A stretch of 64,000 nt of DNA. It comes from Paenibacillaceae bacterium (GTDB lineage: Bacteria > Bacillota > Clostridia > Lachnospirales > Lachnospiraceae). Positions 51,944 to 60,582 of the stretch are shown piece after piece. Below the pieces are notes generated by a model. That model worked only from the letters and a program-made list of their open reading frames with translations, did no database searches and was not told the DNA's origin. The position numbers and the translations under genes were made by a program. Numbering within the stretch: position 1 is the stretch's first letter; each line of letters opens with the position of its first letter. The stretch covers positions 1 through 64,000 of the forward strand of contig SVDU01000021.1 of the NCBI GenBank assembly GCA_015057705.1, read 5' to 3'.

Positions 51944-52996
51944 ATGAAAATGTGGGGCGGGAGGTTATTACTGATGGGATTAGCCTGCTGTATTTTGATG
52001 ACAGGGTGCAGACAGGCAAAAGTTGAGACTGCAGAGCAGGAACAGGAAAAGGCAGGGGAGAGGCCTTTGCAGATCGGTCTGAGCATTGATTCATTTGTCA
52101 TCGAGCGATGGATCAGAGACCGGGATGTCTTTGTTTCTGCTGCAAAAGAAATGGGTGCGGAAGTCAATGTACAGAATGCCAACGGTGATGTGAATGAACA
52201 GATCGAGCAGATCCAGTATTTTATTAAGAAGCAGATGGACGTCATTGTGGTGGTGGCGGGTGACTGCGAGGCACTGTCAGATGTGATGAAGAAAGCAAAG
52301 GCGGCAGGAATAAAGACCATGAGCTATGACCGCCTGGTTTTAAATGCAAACAGTGATATGTACATCTCATTTGACAACAAGGGCGTGGGGAGCCTGATGG
52401 CGGAAAATCTGGTTCAGAACATACCTGAGGGCGGAAAAGTCATCATGATTCAGGGACCGGAATCCGATCATAATGTTGCAATGATCCGTGAGGGCTTTAA
52501 TTCAGTTTTAGAAGGTAAAAATTTAGATGTGGTCTATCAGAACAATTGTGAGGGATGGCTTGCGGAGCACGCCTACGATTATGCCAAAGAAGCACTTGAA
52601 AAATATCCGGATGTGAAGGGAATCATGTGTGGAAATGACGATCTGGCCACCCAGGTTTTCAAAGTGCTATCCGAAGACCGGCTGGCAGGGAAGGTGTGTC
52701 TTGTTGGTCAGGACGGCGATTTAATGGCCTGCCAGCGGATTGTGGAGGGCACCCAGAATATGACTGCTTTTAAATCAGTGGAAGAAGAGGCCAGACTGGC
52801 GGCGGAGTATGCGGTTAAGCTGGGTAAGGGGGAGCCCTTAACGGGAATCGACCAGACCATTCACGACGGTACCTATGATGTGCCGTATCTGGAGCTGAAT
52901 CCGGTGGCAGTTACCCGGGAAAACATGGATTCTGTCATCATTCAGGGAGGTTTTCATGCCAGGGAAGATGTGTATTTAAATGTCATACAGCAGTAG
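51944..52996 (+). CDS. Sugar-binding lipoprotein, XylF/ChvE family
   Basis: 350 residues. Lipobox MTGC (Cys near 22), then a type I sugar-binding fold of the xylose/ChvE group: GLSIDSFVIERWIRDRDVF, NANGDVNEQIEQIQYFI, VVVAGDCEALSDVM, SYDRLVLNANSDMYISFDN, CGNDDLATQVFKVL and VGQDGDLMACQRIVEG. It starts four bases after the response regulator stop and is followed by a terminator, so it belongs to the sensor operon rather than the importer operon. It may feed the importer or act as a second sensor component. Confidence 0.9.
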   Translation: MKMWGGRLLLMGLACCILMTGCRQAKVETAEQEQEKAGERPLQIGLSIDSFVIERWIRDRDVFVSAAKEMGAEVNVQNANGDVNEQIEQIQYFIKKQMDVIVVVAGDCEALSDVMKKAKAAGIKTMSYDRLVLNANSDMYISFDNKGVGSLMAENLVQNIPEGGKVIMIQGPESDHNVAMIREGFNSVLEGKNLDVVYQNNCEGWLAEHAYDYAKEALEKYPDVKGIMCGNDDLATQVFKVLSEDRLAGKVCLVGQDGDLMACQRIVEGTQNMTAFKSVEEEARLAAEYAVKLGKGEPLTGIDQTIHDGTYDVPYLELNPVAVTRENMDSVIIQGGFHAREDVYLNVIQQ

Positions 52997-53012
52997 CATT
53001 TTTTTGCAAGAT

Positions 53013-53043
53013 AAAAAAGTCCTGTTCACCCAGGGCTTTTTTT
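53013..53043 (+). terminator. Terminator of the sensor operon
   Basis: AAAAAAGTCCTG / CAGGGCTTTTTT around a 6-base loop, ending in seven T residues, 16 bases after the stop. Confidence 0.8.
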
Positions 53044-53058
53044 ATGTGGATGAATCCG

Positions 53059-53073
53059 TGCTAACGATTGGCA
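53059..53073 (+). promoter_or_regulatory. Imperfect palindrome, possible catabolite-control (cre-like) site
   Basis: TGCTAACGATTGGCA is a 15-base near-palindrome with one mismatch in the arms. It only partly fits the usual cre consensus. It lies about 70 bases before the chvE-like start. Confidence 0.3.
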
Positions 53074-53140
53074 AACAAGTCCTGATTCCTTCATGCTAAA
53101 ATATGCATATCAAAAACAAGTATTGGAGGAGGATTTATCA

Positions 53141-54304
53141 ATGAAAAGAAAACTTTTAGCAGTCGCAATGACTCTTGCCATGACGGCAGGAATGCTGGCT
53201 GGGTGCAGCGGGGGAAGCAAGGCACCGGAAACGAAAGCTCCAGAGACGACGACTACGGCAGCAGCTGCTGAAACAACAAAAGCAGCAGAAACCACTGCTG
53301 CAGCAGCAAAAACAGAAAAGAAAGACGGAGTTTTAATCGGTGTTGCCATGCCGACCAAGGATTTACAAAGATGGAATCAGGATGGCTCCAACATGAAGAA
53401 AGAACTGGAAGCTGCAGGCTATAAGGTAGATTTACAGTATGCAAGCAACGACGTTCAGACTCAGGTTTCCCAGATTGAAAACATGATCTCCAATGGCTGC
53501 AAGATGTTAGTTATCGCTTCCATTGATGGAAGTTCTTTAGGAGAACCGCTTTCTCAGGCAAAATCCATGGGAATTCCGGTTATCGCTTATGACCGTCTGA
53601 TCATGAACTCAGATGCAGTTACATATTACGCTACCTTTGATAACTACAAAGTAGGCCAGAAGCAGGGCGAATATTTAGAGAAATCTCTTGGACTTGACAA
53701 AGCCGGCGATCCGAAGAATATCGAATTCTTCACAGGCGATCCTGCTGATAATAACTGCAAGTTCTTCTTCGGAGGAGCTATGGATGTTTTAAAGAAATAT
53801 GTAGACAACGGCAGACTGGTTGTTAAATCCGGTCAGACAGCATTTGAGCAGGTTGCAACCGAGAAATGGGATTCTGAGAAAGCTCAGAACCGTATGGATA
53901 CCATTATTGCAGGTAACTATTCAGACGGAACCGTACTTGACGCAGTTCTCTGCTCCAACGATTCCACCGCTCTTGGTGTTGAGAATGCACTTGCTTCTTC
54001 TTACACCGGAAAATATCCAATTATCACAGGCCAGGACTGCGATATTGCAAACGTAAAGAACATGATCCAGGGAAAACAGGCTATGAGCGTATTTAAGGAT
54101 ACCAGAACTCTGGCTACCCAGGTAGTTAAGATGGTAGATTCCGTTATGCAGGGCGGCAAAGCTGAGATCAACGATACCAAGTCCTATGACAACGGAACCG
54201 GAATCATTCCAACCTATCTTTGTGATCCAGTGGTTGTTACCGTTGACAACTATAAAGAGATGCTGATCACCTCCGGTTATTATACCGAGGACCAGTTAAA
54301 GTAA
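53141..54304 (+). CDS. chvE: Monosaccharide-binding lipoprotein of the ChvE-MmsAB system
   Basis: About 387 residues. Lipobox LAGC (Cys near 22), a long Ala/Thr/Glu linker, then the ChvE fold: GVAMPTKDLQRWNQDGSNMK, ASNDVQTQVSQIENMI, AYDRLIMNSDAVTYYATFDN, FTGDPADNNCKFFFGGAMDV, CSNDSTALGVENAL and GQDCDIANVKNMIQG. It binds aldoses such as galactose, xylose or arabinose in known members. ATG 53141 follows GGAGGAGG; the earlier frame from 53093 includes it. First gene of the importer operon, followed by a stem-loop that may raise its expression over the other two. Confidence 0.93.
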   Translation: MKRKLLAVAMTLAMTAGMLAGCSGGSKAPETKAPETTTTAAAAETTKAAETTAAAAKTEKKDGVLIGVAMPTKDLQRWNQDGSNMKKELEAAGYKVDLQYASNDVQTQVSQIENMISNGCKMLVIASIDGSSLGEPLSQAKSMGIPVIAYDRLIMNSDAVTYYATFDNYKVGQKQGEYLEKSLGLDKAGDPKNIEFFTGDPADNNCKFFFGGAMDVLKKYVDNGRLVVKSGQTAFEQVATEKWDSEKAQNRMDTIIAGNYSDGTVLDAVLCSNDSTALGVENALASSYTGKYPIITGQDCDIANVKNMIQGKQAMSVFKDTRTLATQVVKMVDSVMQGGKAEINDTKSYDNGTGIIPTYLCDPVVVTVDNYKEMLITSGYYTEDQLK

Positions 54305-54325
54305 TCAGGCGGATTTCCTTATGGG

Positions 54326-54353
54326 GGACGGCTTTTATCAACGAAAGCCGTCC
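54326..54353 (+). other. Strong intercistronic stem-loop after the binding-protein gene
   Basis: Ten-base perfect arms GGACGGCTTT / AAAGCCGTCC with an 8-base loop and no T tract. It sits where many sugar ABC operons have a 3' stabilising hairpin that keeps the binding-protein message in excess. Confidence 0.6.
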
Positions 54354-54382
54354 TCTGAATATATAAAGAGGGAGGGATATTC

Positions 54383-55987
54383 TTGGCAAATATACTTTTG
54401 GAAATGAAAAACATCACCAAGACGTTTCCGGGTGTGAAAGCCCTGGATTTAGTAAACCTTCAGGTAGAAGAAGGGGAGATCCATGCTCTGGTGGGCGAAA
54501 ATGGAGCGGGGAAATCCACTCTGATGAATGTACTCAGCGGTATCTATCCCTACGGTTCTTACGAAGGAGATATCATTTATAACGGAGAGATTTGTAAATT
54601 CAGTCATATCAGTGACAGTGAAAAAAAAGGAATTGTCATTATTCACCAGGAACTGGCGCTGGTTCCCTATATGACAATTGCCGAAAACATGTATCTTGGA
54701 AATGAAAAAGGAAAGAAATTCGCAATCAACTGGAATGAAACGTTTGGGGAGGCTGATCAGTATTTAAAAACAGTAGGACTTTCCGAATCCTCCCATACGC
54801 TTATTAAGGATATCGGAGTAGGAAAGCAGCAGCTGGTAGAAATAGCAAAGGCACTTGCAAAAAAGGCAAAACTGCTGATTCTGGATGAACCGACTGCATC
54901 CTTAAATGAAGATGATTCAAAAGCACTTCTGGACCTTTTGAAAAAGTTCAAAGCAGAAGGTATGACTTCTATCATCATATCTCATAAACTGAATGAAATT
55001 GCCTATGTAGCAGATAAAATTACCATTATCCGCGATGGCTCAACCATAGAAACACTGAACAGGAAGACAGATAATGTAACAGAAGACCGGATCATAAAAG
55101 GAATGGTGGGAAGAGAACTGGTAGACCGTTTCCCCAAGCGTACGGACATTCAAATCGGTGAAAAATCCATGGAAGTGGAACACTGGAATGCCAGCCACCC
55201 TCTTTATTCAGAGCGTAAGTTAGTAAACGACGTATCCTTCTATGTAAAAAAAGGAGAAGTTGTGGGGATATGCGGCCTGATGGGTGCAGGAAGAACAGAA
55301 CTTGCCATGAGTCTGTTTGGAAAAAGCTATGGAGTAAATATTTCCGGTACGTTAAAGATTCACGGTCAGGAAGTCCATCTTCGTTCTGTGCGGGATGCCA
55401 TCCGGCATAAGTTAGCTTACGTGACAGAAGACCGGAAAGGCAATGGTCTGATTCTTGGAAATCCCATACGAATCAACACCACCCTTGCCAATCTCCGTGC
55501 AGTCAGCTTTCGAACCATTATTGACAAAGACAAGGAAGTTATGGCCGCTGAAGATTATATCAATAAGCTTAAGACCAAATGTCCTTCCGTGGAACAGACC
55601 GTAGGAAACCTAAGCGGAGGAAACCAGCAAAAGGTTCTTTTATCTAAATGGATGTTTGCAGAGCCGGATATTATGATTTTAGATGAGCCAACCAGAGGAA
55701 TTGACGTAGGCGCCAAATATGAAATCTACTGCATCATAAACAAACTGGCTGCAGCCGGAAAATCCATTGTCATGATATCCTCAGAGCTGCCGGAGATTCT
55801 TGGTATGTCTGACCGGATTTATATCATGAACGAGGGGCGTATTGTTGGAGAGATGAGCTCACAGGAGGCCACACAGGAAAAAATCATGGCATGCATTTTA
55901 AAATCAGATAAGCATCCTTCGGGAATACCTTTAACCCCGGATAACATGGGCATGGAAGAGGAAGGGAGAGTAGAAGATGGAGAATAA
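54383..55987 (+). CDS. mmsA: Monosaccharide ABC transporter ATPase (two nucleotide-binding domains)
   Basis: 534 residues, tandem ATPase of the XylG/GguA type. First half: Walker [10 protein letters not shown], signature [15 protein letters not shown], Walker [12 protein letters not shown]. Second half: degenerate Walker [10 protein letters not shown], signature [15 protein letters not shown], Walker [20 protein letters not shown]. The start appears to be TTG 54383, with GGGAGGG six bases before it; the later ATG 54404 has only a weak ribosome site. It overlaps the permease gene by 11 bases. Confidence 0.93.
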   Translation: MANILLEMKNITKTFPGVKALDLVNLQVEEGEIHALVGENGAGKSTLMNVLSGIYPYGSYEGDIIYNGEICKFSHISDSEKKGIVIIHQELALVPYMTIAENMYLGNEKGKKFAINWNETFGEADQYLKTVGLSESSHTLIKDIGVGKQQLVEIAKALAKKAKLLILDEPTASLNEDDSKALLDLLKKFKAEGMTSIIISHKLNEIAYVADKITIIRDGSTIETLNRKTDNVTEDRIIKGMVGRELVDRFPKRTDIQIGEKSMEVEHWNASHPLYSERKLVNDVSFYVKKGEVVGICGLMGAGRTELAMSLFGKSYGVNISGTLKIHGQEVHLRSVRDAIRHKLAYVTEDRKGNGLILGNPIRINTTLANLRAVSFRTIIDKDKEVMAAEDYINKLKTKCPSVEQTVGNLSGGNQQKVLLSKWMFAEPDIMILDEPTRGIDVGAKYEIYCIINKLAAAGKSIVMISSELPEILGMSDRIYIMNEGRIVGEMSSQEATQEKIMACILKSDKHPSGIPLTPDNMGMEEEGRVEDGE

Positions 55988-57152
55988 ATTAAAATTGTCG
56001 GAAGCACTAAAAAAATATACGATGGTAATCGTTCTGGCAGTAGTCGTAATCTTGTTTACTGTAAATACAGGAGGGAAAATGCTTCTTGCCCAGAACGTAA
56101 ACAACTTAATCGCACAAAATGCATATGTGTTTATTCTGGCAACCGGAATGCTCTTCTGTATTCTGACAGGCGGCAACATTGACTTATCGGTTGGATCTGT
56201 AGTCTGCTTCGTAGGAGCCATAGGCGGAAGCATGATGATTAAGATGGGAATGAATCCTTATCTTTCCCTTCTTTCCATGATTATTATCGGCATACTGGCT
56301 GGAGCATGGCAGGGCTTCTGGATTGCTTACGTACGGATCCCGCCATTTATCGTAACTTTGGCAGGAATGCTCATCTTCCGCGGACTTTCAAACGTAGTCC
56401 TTCAGGGAATGACCCTGTCTCCCGTACCGGACAGCTTTTTAAATCTGTTTAATACCTATGTTCCTGATGTATTTGGAATGAAAGGCTTTAACCTCACCTG
56501 CTTCCTTGTAGGAATTGCAGCCTGCTGCATCTTTATTGTATCAGAGCTGATCACCAGAAATAGAAAACTGAAAAAGGGATACCGGGTAGATCCTCTAAAC
56601 AGTATGATCATTAAAATGGTATTGATGACTGCAGTAATACTTTTCTTCATGTATAAGCTGTCTCTCTACAAAGGAATCCCCAATGCTCTTATCTGGGTTG
56701 TGGTAATCATCGGAATTTACAGCTACATATCTTCCAAAACAACCACAGGACGCTATTTCTATGCAGTGGGCGGAAACGAAAAGGCAACCAGACTTTCCGG
56801 TATCGATACCAATAAGGTTTATTTTCTTGCCTATTTAAATATGGGCCTGCTGGCAGCCGTAGCAGGCATGGTAACCCTGGCCCGTTTGAACTCTGCCAAC
56901 CCAACAGCAGGAAATAACTATGAAATGGATGCCATCGGAGCCTGCTTCATCGGCGGAGCCTCTGCATACGGCGGAACAGGAACCGTACCTGGTGTTATTG
57001 TAGGTGCCACACTGATGGGTGTTTTAAACCTGGGTATGAGCATTATGGGTGTAGATCAGAACCTTCAGAAAGTGGTAAAGGGAACTGTTCTTTTAGCAGC
57101 AGTTATATTTGATGTGGTAAGTAAGAGGAAATCATTTATTGTAAAGCAGTAA
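55977..57152 (+). CDS. mmsB: Monosaccharide ABC transporter permease
   Basis: 391 residues with about ten membrane helices, XylH/GguB type. Family hallmarks are [54 protein letters not shown] and [20 protein letters not shown]. It forms the pore with MmsA and receives sugar from the ChvE-like protein. The start overlaps the ATPase gene; a terminator follows. Confidence 0.94.
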   Translation: MENKLKLSEALKKYTMVIVLAVVVILFTVNTGGKMLLAQNVNNLIAQNAYVFILATGMLFCILTGGNIDLSVGSVVCFVGAIGGSMMIKMGMNPYLSLLSMIIIGILAGAWQGFWIAYVRIPPFIVTLAGMLIFRGLSNVVLQGMTLSPVPDSFLNLFNTYVPDVFGMKGFNLTCFLVGIAACCIFIVSELITRNRKLKKGYRVDPLNSMIIKMVLMTAVILFFMYKLSLYKGIPNALIWVVVIIGIYSYISSKTTTGRYFYAVGGNEKATRLSGIDTNKVYFLAYLNMGLLAAVAGMVTLARLNSANPTAGNNYEMDAIGACFIGGASAYGGTGTVPGVIVGATLMGVLNLGMSIMGVDQNLQKVVKGTVLLAAVIFDVVSKRKSFIVKQ

Positions 57153-57175
57153 ACCTGATTGAAAAACGTGTTGAT

Positions 57176-57225
57176 GCGTGGGAATGGGAAGATTCATCTT
57201 TGGATCGTCCTGTTCCTGCGTTTTT
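57176..57225 (+). terminator. Terminator of the chvE-mmsAB operon
   Basis: CGTGGGAATGGGA pairs with TCCTGTTCCTGCG (several G-U pairs) and runs into TTTTT, 24 bases after the mmsB stop. Confidence 0.65.
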
Positions 57226-57263
57226 GATTTATAATAAGGGAGATTGATTACAGCAAATTAACA

Positions 57264-57292
57264 TTGTGGCATATGGGAATATATGGTAAGAT
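57264..57292 (+). promoter_or_regulatory. Candidate promoter of the small toxin gene
   Basis: TTGTGG, 17 bases, TAAGAT, leaving a leader of about 75 bases before the small open frame. Confidence 0.5.
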
Positions 57293-57372
57293 TTATTTAG
57301 GAGTAATCGAATACAGGGTGGAACCTTCCAACTTTTATGTCTTTATGTCGTAACAGGATGGGAGGTGTGCAG

Positions 57373-57456
57373 ATGGATATATACCAAACTTTAAGCATAT
57401 TGTTTTTAGAAGGTACGTTTCTAATTGCATTGCTGACTTACATAGGAAAAAAATAG
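57373..57456 (+). CDS. Holin-like type I toxin peptide, 27 residues
   Basis: A 27-codon frame (starts MDIYQTLSILF, ends YIGKK) preceded by GGGAGG at seven bases from the ATG. It is one hydrophobic helix (about 5-23) with a short polar start and a Lys-Lys end, the pattern of small holin-like type I toxins of Firmicutes (MxxYExLxxMxxFGxFxxALLxYI...K). A convergent antisense RNA with its own promoter and terminator overlaps its 3' end, which makes a chance frame unlikely. If expressed without the RNA it should damage the membrane; that is inference from the class. Confidence 0.75.
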   Translation: MDIYQTLSILFLEGTFLIALLTYIGKK

Positions 57457-57552
57457 CCTACCCTGCCGCAAACAGGATAGGCATGCTCATCATTCGATGA
57501 GTATTTAAGCAATCTTGGAAGCTTCCACCTTGTGTGGCGGTTACTCTTTTAT
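57447..57552 (-). ncRNA. Antisense RNA antitoxin of a type I system
   Basis: A minus-strand RNA of about 105 bases is predicted from the promoter at 57559-57588 to a terminator whose stem is 57456-57482 and whose seven-T tract is 57447-57453. The stem pairs GCCUAUCCUG with CAGGGUAGGC, complete on the minus strand through one U-G pair, whereas the plus strand has a C-A mismatch, so the terminator is built for this strand. The RNA covers the toxin's stop codon and 3' region and contains two further hairpins (AATGATGAG-type at 57484-57507, and CCAC / GTGG near 57525-57537). Confidence 0.7.
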
Positions 57553-57558
57553 AATATA

Positions 57559-57588
57559 AATATATCACATTGCTGATATGATTGTAAA
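57559..57588 (-). promoter_or_regulatory. Promoter of the antisense RNA
   Basis: On the minus strand TTTACA, 18 bases, TATATT. Confidence 0.6.
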
Positions 57589-57640
57589 GAGAGAAATCTG
57601 ATCAATTGCTTTGTTTATAATTGTTAGTACTAAATAAAAC

Positions 57641-57686
57641 AAAAAGGCTGCCGCTCAACTGAAAAAACTTCAGTCAGGCGGCATTT
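57641..57686. terminator. Hairpin terminator downstream of the toxin locus
   Basis: GCCGC / GCGGC with ACTGAA / TTCAGT inside. The T tract is strong on the minus side (five T residues) and weak on the plus side (ATTTAT). It may end the toxin message. Confidence 0.5.
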
Positions 57687-57824
57687 ATGCATATTTGCAT
57701 CACAAACAGACTTTAAACCAGGTCAGAACCAATAAAAATTTTCCTATATATAGAAATCTTGGCTGAGTTGTGGTAGAATGCTACAAGTAAAAGAATGTTT
57801 TGATATGTAAAGGAGCATAAAAAT

Positions 57825-58379
57825 ATGGGAAAGATAAAAGTAACAGCATGTGAGATAGAAGGGCTTTATGTCATTGAACCAACCGTATTTCCAGATTCCA
57901 GAGGATATTTTATGGAAACCTATAACCAGAATGATTTTCACGAAGCAGGACTGACCATGAATTTCGTACAGGATAATCAGTCCATGTCCGTAAAAGGCGT
58001 GCTTAGAGGACTGCATTTTCAGAAGCAGTTTCCCCAGGGAAAGCTGGTACGTGCAGTGAGAGGAACTGTGTTTGATGTGGCAGTTGATTTAAGAGCTAAT
58101 TCCAAAACTTATGGTAAATGGTTCGGTGTGGAACTGTCTGCAGAAAACAAAAAGCAGTTCTATATTTCAGAAGGCTTTGCACATGGATTTTTAGTTCTGT
58201 CTGATGAAGCAGAATTTGCTTATAAATGTACGGACTTCTATCACCCGGGCGACGAAGGCGGAATTCTTTGGAGTGATCCCGAAATCGGAATTGAATGGCC
58301 CATTACAGAAGGTATGGATCTGGTTATATCCGACAAAGACAAGAAGTGGGACGGAATCCGGGATACGTTCAAATTTTAA
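57825..58379 (+). CDS. rmlC: dTDP-4-dehydrorhamnose 3,5-epimerase
   Basis: 184 residues, full length. Third step of dTDP-L-rhamnose synthesis. VFPDSRGYFMETYNQNDF, FVQDNQSMSVKGVLRGLHFQ with the catalytic His, VRAVRGTVFDVAVDLR, and GFAHGFLVLSDEAEFAYKC are all typical. rmlA, rmlB and rmlD are not in this window; they may be beyond its end or elsewhere. It heads a run of genes for an ABC-exported polysaccharide and supports the idea that this polymer or those upstream contain rhamnose. Confidence 0.96.
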   Translation: MGKIKVTACEIEGLYVIEPTVFPDSRGYFMETYNQNDFHEAGLTMNFVQDNQSMSVKGVLRGLHFQKQFPQGKLVRAVRGTVFDVAVDLRANSKTYGKWFGVELSAENKKQFYISEGFAHGFLVLSDEAEFAYKCTDFYHPGDEGGILWSDPEIGIEWPITEGMDLVISDKDKKWDGIRDTFKF

Positions 58380-58394
58380 CGAGAGGAGAAAACC

Positions 58395-59207
58395 ATGAAT
58401 TATCTGGTTTCCTTATTAAAAGAAATCTATATAAAAAGAAAACTGATTCTGGATTTAGCAAAAGCAGATTTTAAGAAGCGTTTTGTAGGCTCTTATTTCG
58501 GAATTGCATGGATGTTTCTGCAGCCGATTGCCACGGTTCTTGTTTATTTTTTTGTTTTCCAGTTGGGATTTAAAAGTGTGCCACCAATCGCGGTATATCC
58601 CTATGTACTGTGGTTAATACCAGGCATTGTACCATGGTTTTTTATCAGTGAGGTTTTAAACATGGGTACTAACTGTCTGCAGGAATATAATTATTTGGTA
58701 AAAAAGGTAGTTTTCCGTGTGGAAATCCTTCCATTTATTAAGATGTTATCCTGTCTGATGGTACATGGAATATTTGCTATTATTATGTTTGTAGTATTTT
58801 TATGCTATGGCTTTTTGCCAAAGGCCAGCTGGTTTCAGATCATTTACTATACCTTTGCTGCCTCCATGTTGTCTCTGGCTATTACCTATTTTACCAGTGC
58901 CATCAATGTATTTTTCAAGGATATGGCACAGATTGTGGGTATCTGCCTGCAGTTTGGTATGTGGATGGTGCCGATTATGTGGGCTCCGGAGATGTTTAAG
59001 AATACTCCTGAGTGGCTCCCCAGCGTGCTGAAAATAAATCCGGTTTATTATATTGTTGCTGGATATCGTGACAGCATGTTATATGGGAACTGGGTTACTG
59101 AACGGCCAATTCTTGGTCTTTATTTCTGGTTTGTCACTATTGTCCTGTTTTTAATTGGACTGAAAGTATTTAAAAAGCTGCGCCCGCACTTTTCCGATGT
59201 GCTGTAG
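58395..59207 (+). CDS. ABC-2 polysaccharide export permease (Wzm/TagG/RgpC-like)
   Basis: 270 residues with six membrane helices. The amphipathic N-terminus and FKKRFVGSYFGIAWMFLQPI are typical of O-antigen, teichoic acid and rhamnan exporters; LKINPVYYIVAGYRDSMLYG is another family motif. GAGAGGAG precedes the ATG, 16 bases after rmlC. It works with the ATPase encoded next. Confidence 0.93.
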   Translation: MNYLVSLLKEIYIKRKLILDLAKADFKKRFVGSYFGIAWMFLQPIATVLVYFFVFQLGFKSVPPIAVYPYVLWLIPGIVPWFFISEVLNMGTNCLQEYNYLVKKVVFRVEILPFIKMLSCLMVHGIFAIIMFVVFLCYGFLPKASWFQIIYYTFAASMLSLAITYFTSAINVFFKDMAQIVGICLQFGMWMVPIMWAPEMFKNTPEWLPSVLKINPVYYIVAGYRDSMLYGNWVTERPILGLYFWFVTIVLFLIGLKVFKKLRPHFSDVL

Positions 59208-59228
59208 GCAGTTACCATGGAGGATTCA

Positions 59229-60569
59229 ATGTCCGTAGAATCGAATAACAAAGCATTGACGGTTAATAATGTAACCAAAATATATAAATTATATGAAAAA
59301 CCCATTGACCGGTTAAAAGAGGCCATGAGCCTGACTCATAAAAATTACCATCGTGATTTTTATGCCTTAAACGGGATTTCTTTTGATGTGGAAAAAGGAC
59401 AGACCGTAGGTATTATCGGTACCAACGGGTCTGGAAAATCCACAATTTTAAAGATTATTACTGGAGTTCTGACCCCGACTACCGGAGATGTGCAGGTAAA
59501 CGGGGTGATCTCTGCTCTTTTGGAACTGGGAGCAGGATTCAATATGGATTATACAGGGATTGAAAACATCTACATGAACGGTACCATGATGGGATTTTCC
59601 AGAAAAGAGATGGATGCCAAACTGCAGGACATCCTGGATTTTGCCGACATTGGAGATTTTGTCTATCAGCCGGTAAAGACCTATTCCAGTGGTATGTTTG
59701 TCCGCCTTGCATTTGCCCTTGCCATTAATGTAGAGCCGGAGATTCTCATCGTTGATGAGGCTCTTTCCGTAGGAGATGTTTTCTTCCAGGCGAAATGCTA
59801 CCGCCGTATGGAGGAAATCCGTAAAAATGGCACCACCATTCTCATGGTTACCCATGATATGGGTGCTATCATCAAGTATTGTGACCGTGTAGTCGTGTTG
59901 AACAAAGGCAATTTCATCGCAGAAGGCGAGCCGGGAAAAATGGTAGATCTTTACAAGAAGATTCTGGCAAACCAGATGGATGATTTGAATGAAGAACTGG
60001 AAGCTGCAGACAACGGACTGTATAACGATTTTTCCGGCGACCAGGCAATTGCGGAAAGAAGCAGGGCGGCAGCAGGCGGAATGATGAAGGATAAGCTGAC
60101 CATCAATCCAAACCGCACAGAATACGGGGATAAGAGGGCAGAGATCATAGATTTTGGCCTTCTTGATGAGAGAGGAAATATTACTAATCTTCTGTTAAAA
60201 GGAGAGCGTTTTACCATAAAGGAACGAATTCATTTCCATGGAGAGATCGAAACACCGATTTTCACTTATACCATCAAGGACAAGCGGGGGGCCGACCTGA
60301 CCGGTACCAATACCATGTTTGAGTCCTCCGATGTAAAAGCTGTTAAAAAAGGTGATGAATACGTGGTGGAATTTACCCAGAAGATGACTCTTCAGGGTGG
60401 AGAATACTTACTGTCCATGAGCTGTACCGGATTTGAAAACGGGGAGCATGTGGTTTACCACCGTCTGTATGATATTGTAAATATCACCGTTATATCCAAC
60501 AAGAATACGGTTGGTGTTTACGATATGGAACCGGATGTAAGCTTAACACTTATGCGTGCAGAAAGGTAA
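59229..60569 (+). CDS. Polysaccharide export ATPase with C-terminal glycan-recognition domain (Wzt-like)
   Basis: About 446 residues. ATPase domain at 1-240: Walker A GTNGSGKST, signature YSSGMFVRLAFA, Walker B EILIVDEALSVGD, and a following His loop (MVTHDM). The extra region from about 285 to the end is a beta sandwich of the Wzt C-terminal type (FTIKERIHFHGEIETPIFTY; GGEYLLSMSCTGFENGEHVV). In E. coli O9a and Klebsiella, that domain recognises the capped end of the finished polymer. I use ATG 59229 after GGAGG. The next gene is a methyltransferase. Confidence 0.93.
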   Translation: MSVESNNKALTVNNVTKIYKLYEKPIDRLKEAMSLTHKNYHRDFYALNGISFDVEKGQTVGIIGTNGSGKSTILKIITGVLTPTTGDVQVNGVISALLELGAGFNMDYTGIENIYMNGTMMGFSRKEMDAKLQDILDFADIGDFVYQPVKTYSSGMFVRLAFALAINVEPEILIVDEALSVGDVFFQAKCYRRMEEIRKNGTTILMVTHDMGAIIKYCDRVVVLNKGNFIAEGEPGKMVDLYKKILANQMDDLNEELEAADNGLYNDFSGDQAIAERSRAAAGGMMKDKLTINPNRTEYGDKRAEIIDFGLLDERGNITNLLLKGERFTIKERIHFHGEIETPIFTYTIKDKRGADLTGTNTMFESSDVKAVKKGDEYVVEFTQKMTLQGGEYLLSMSCTGFENGEHVVYHRLYDIVNITVISNKNTVGVYDMEPDVSLTLMRAER

Positions 60570-60582
60570 GGAGGAATGATGC

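Larger units (their letters stand above)
57457..57824. other. Non-coding stretch between the toxin gene and rmlC
   Basis: 368 bases. The left part is the antisense RNA and its promoter. The middle has the hairpin 57641-57686. The right part, about 57690-57824, is AT-rich leader for rmlC with TAAAGGAG before its ATG; I see no clear promoter pair there. Confidence 0.6.

Noticed and set aside
51640-52320. 226-codon minus-strand frame
   Set aside because: Opposite the AraC domain of the response regulator and the start of a sugar-binding lipoprotein; no domain or ribosome site.
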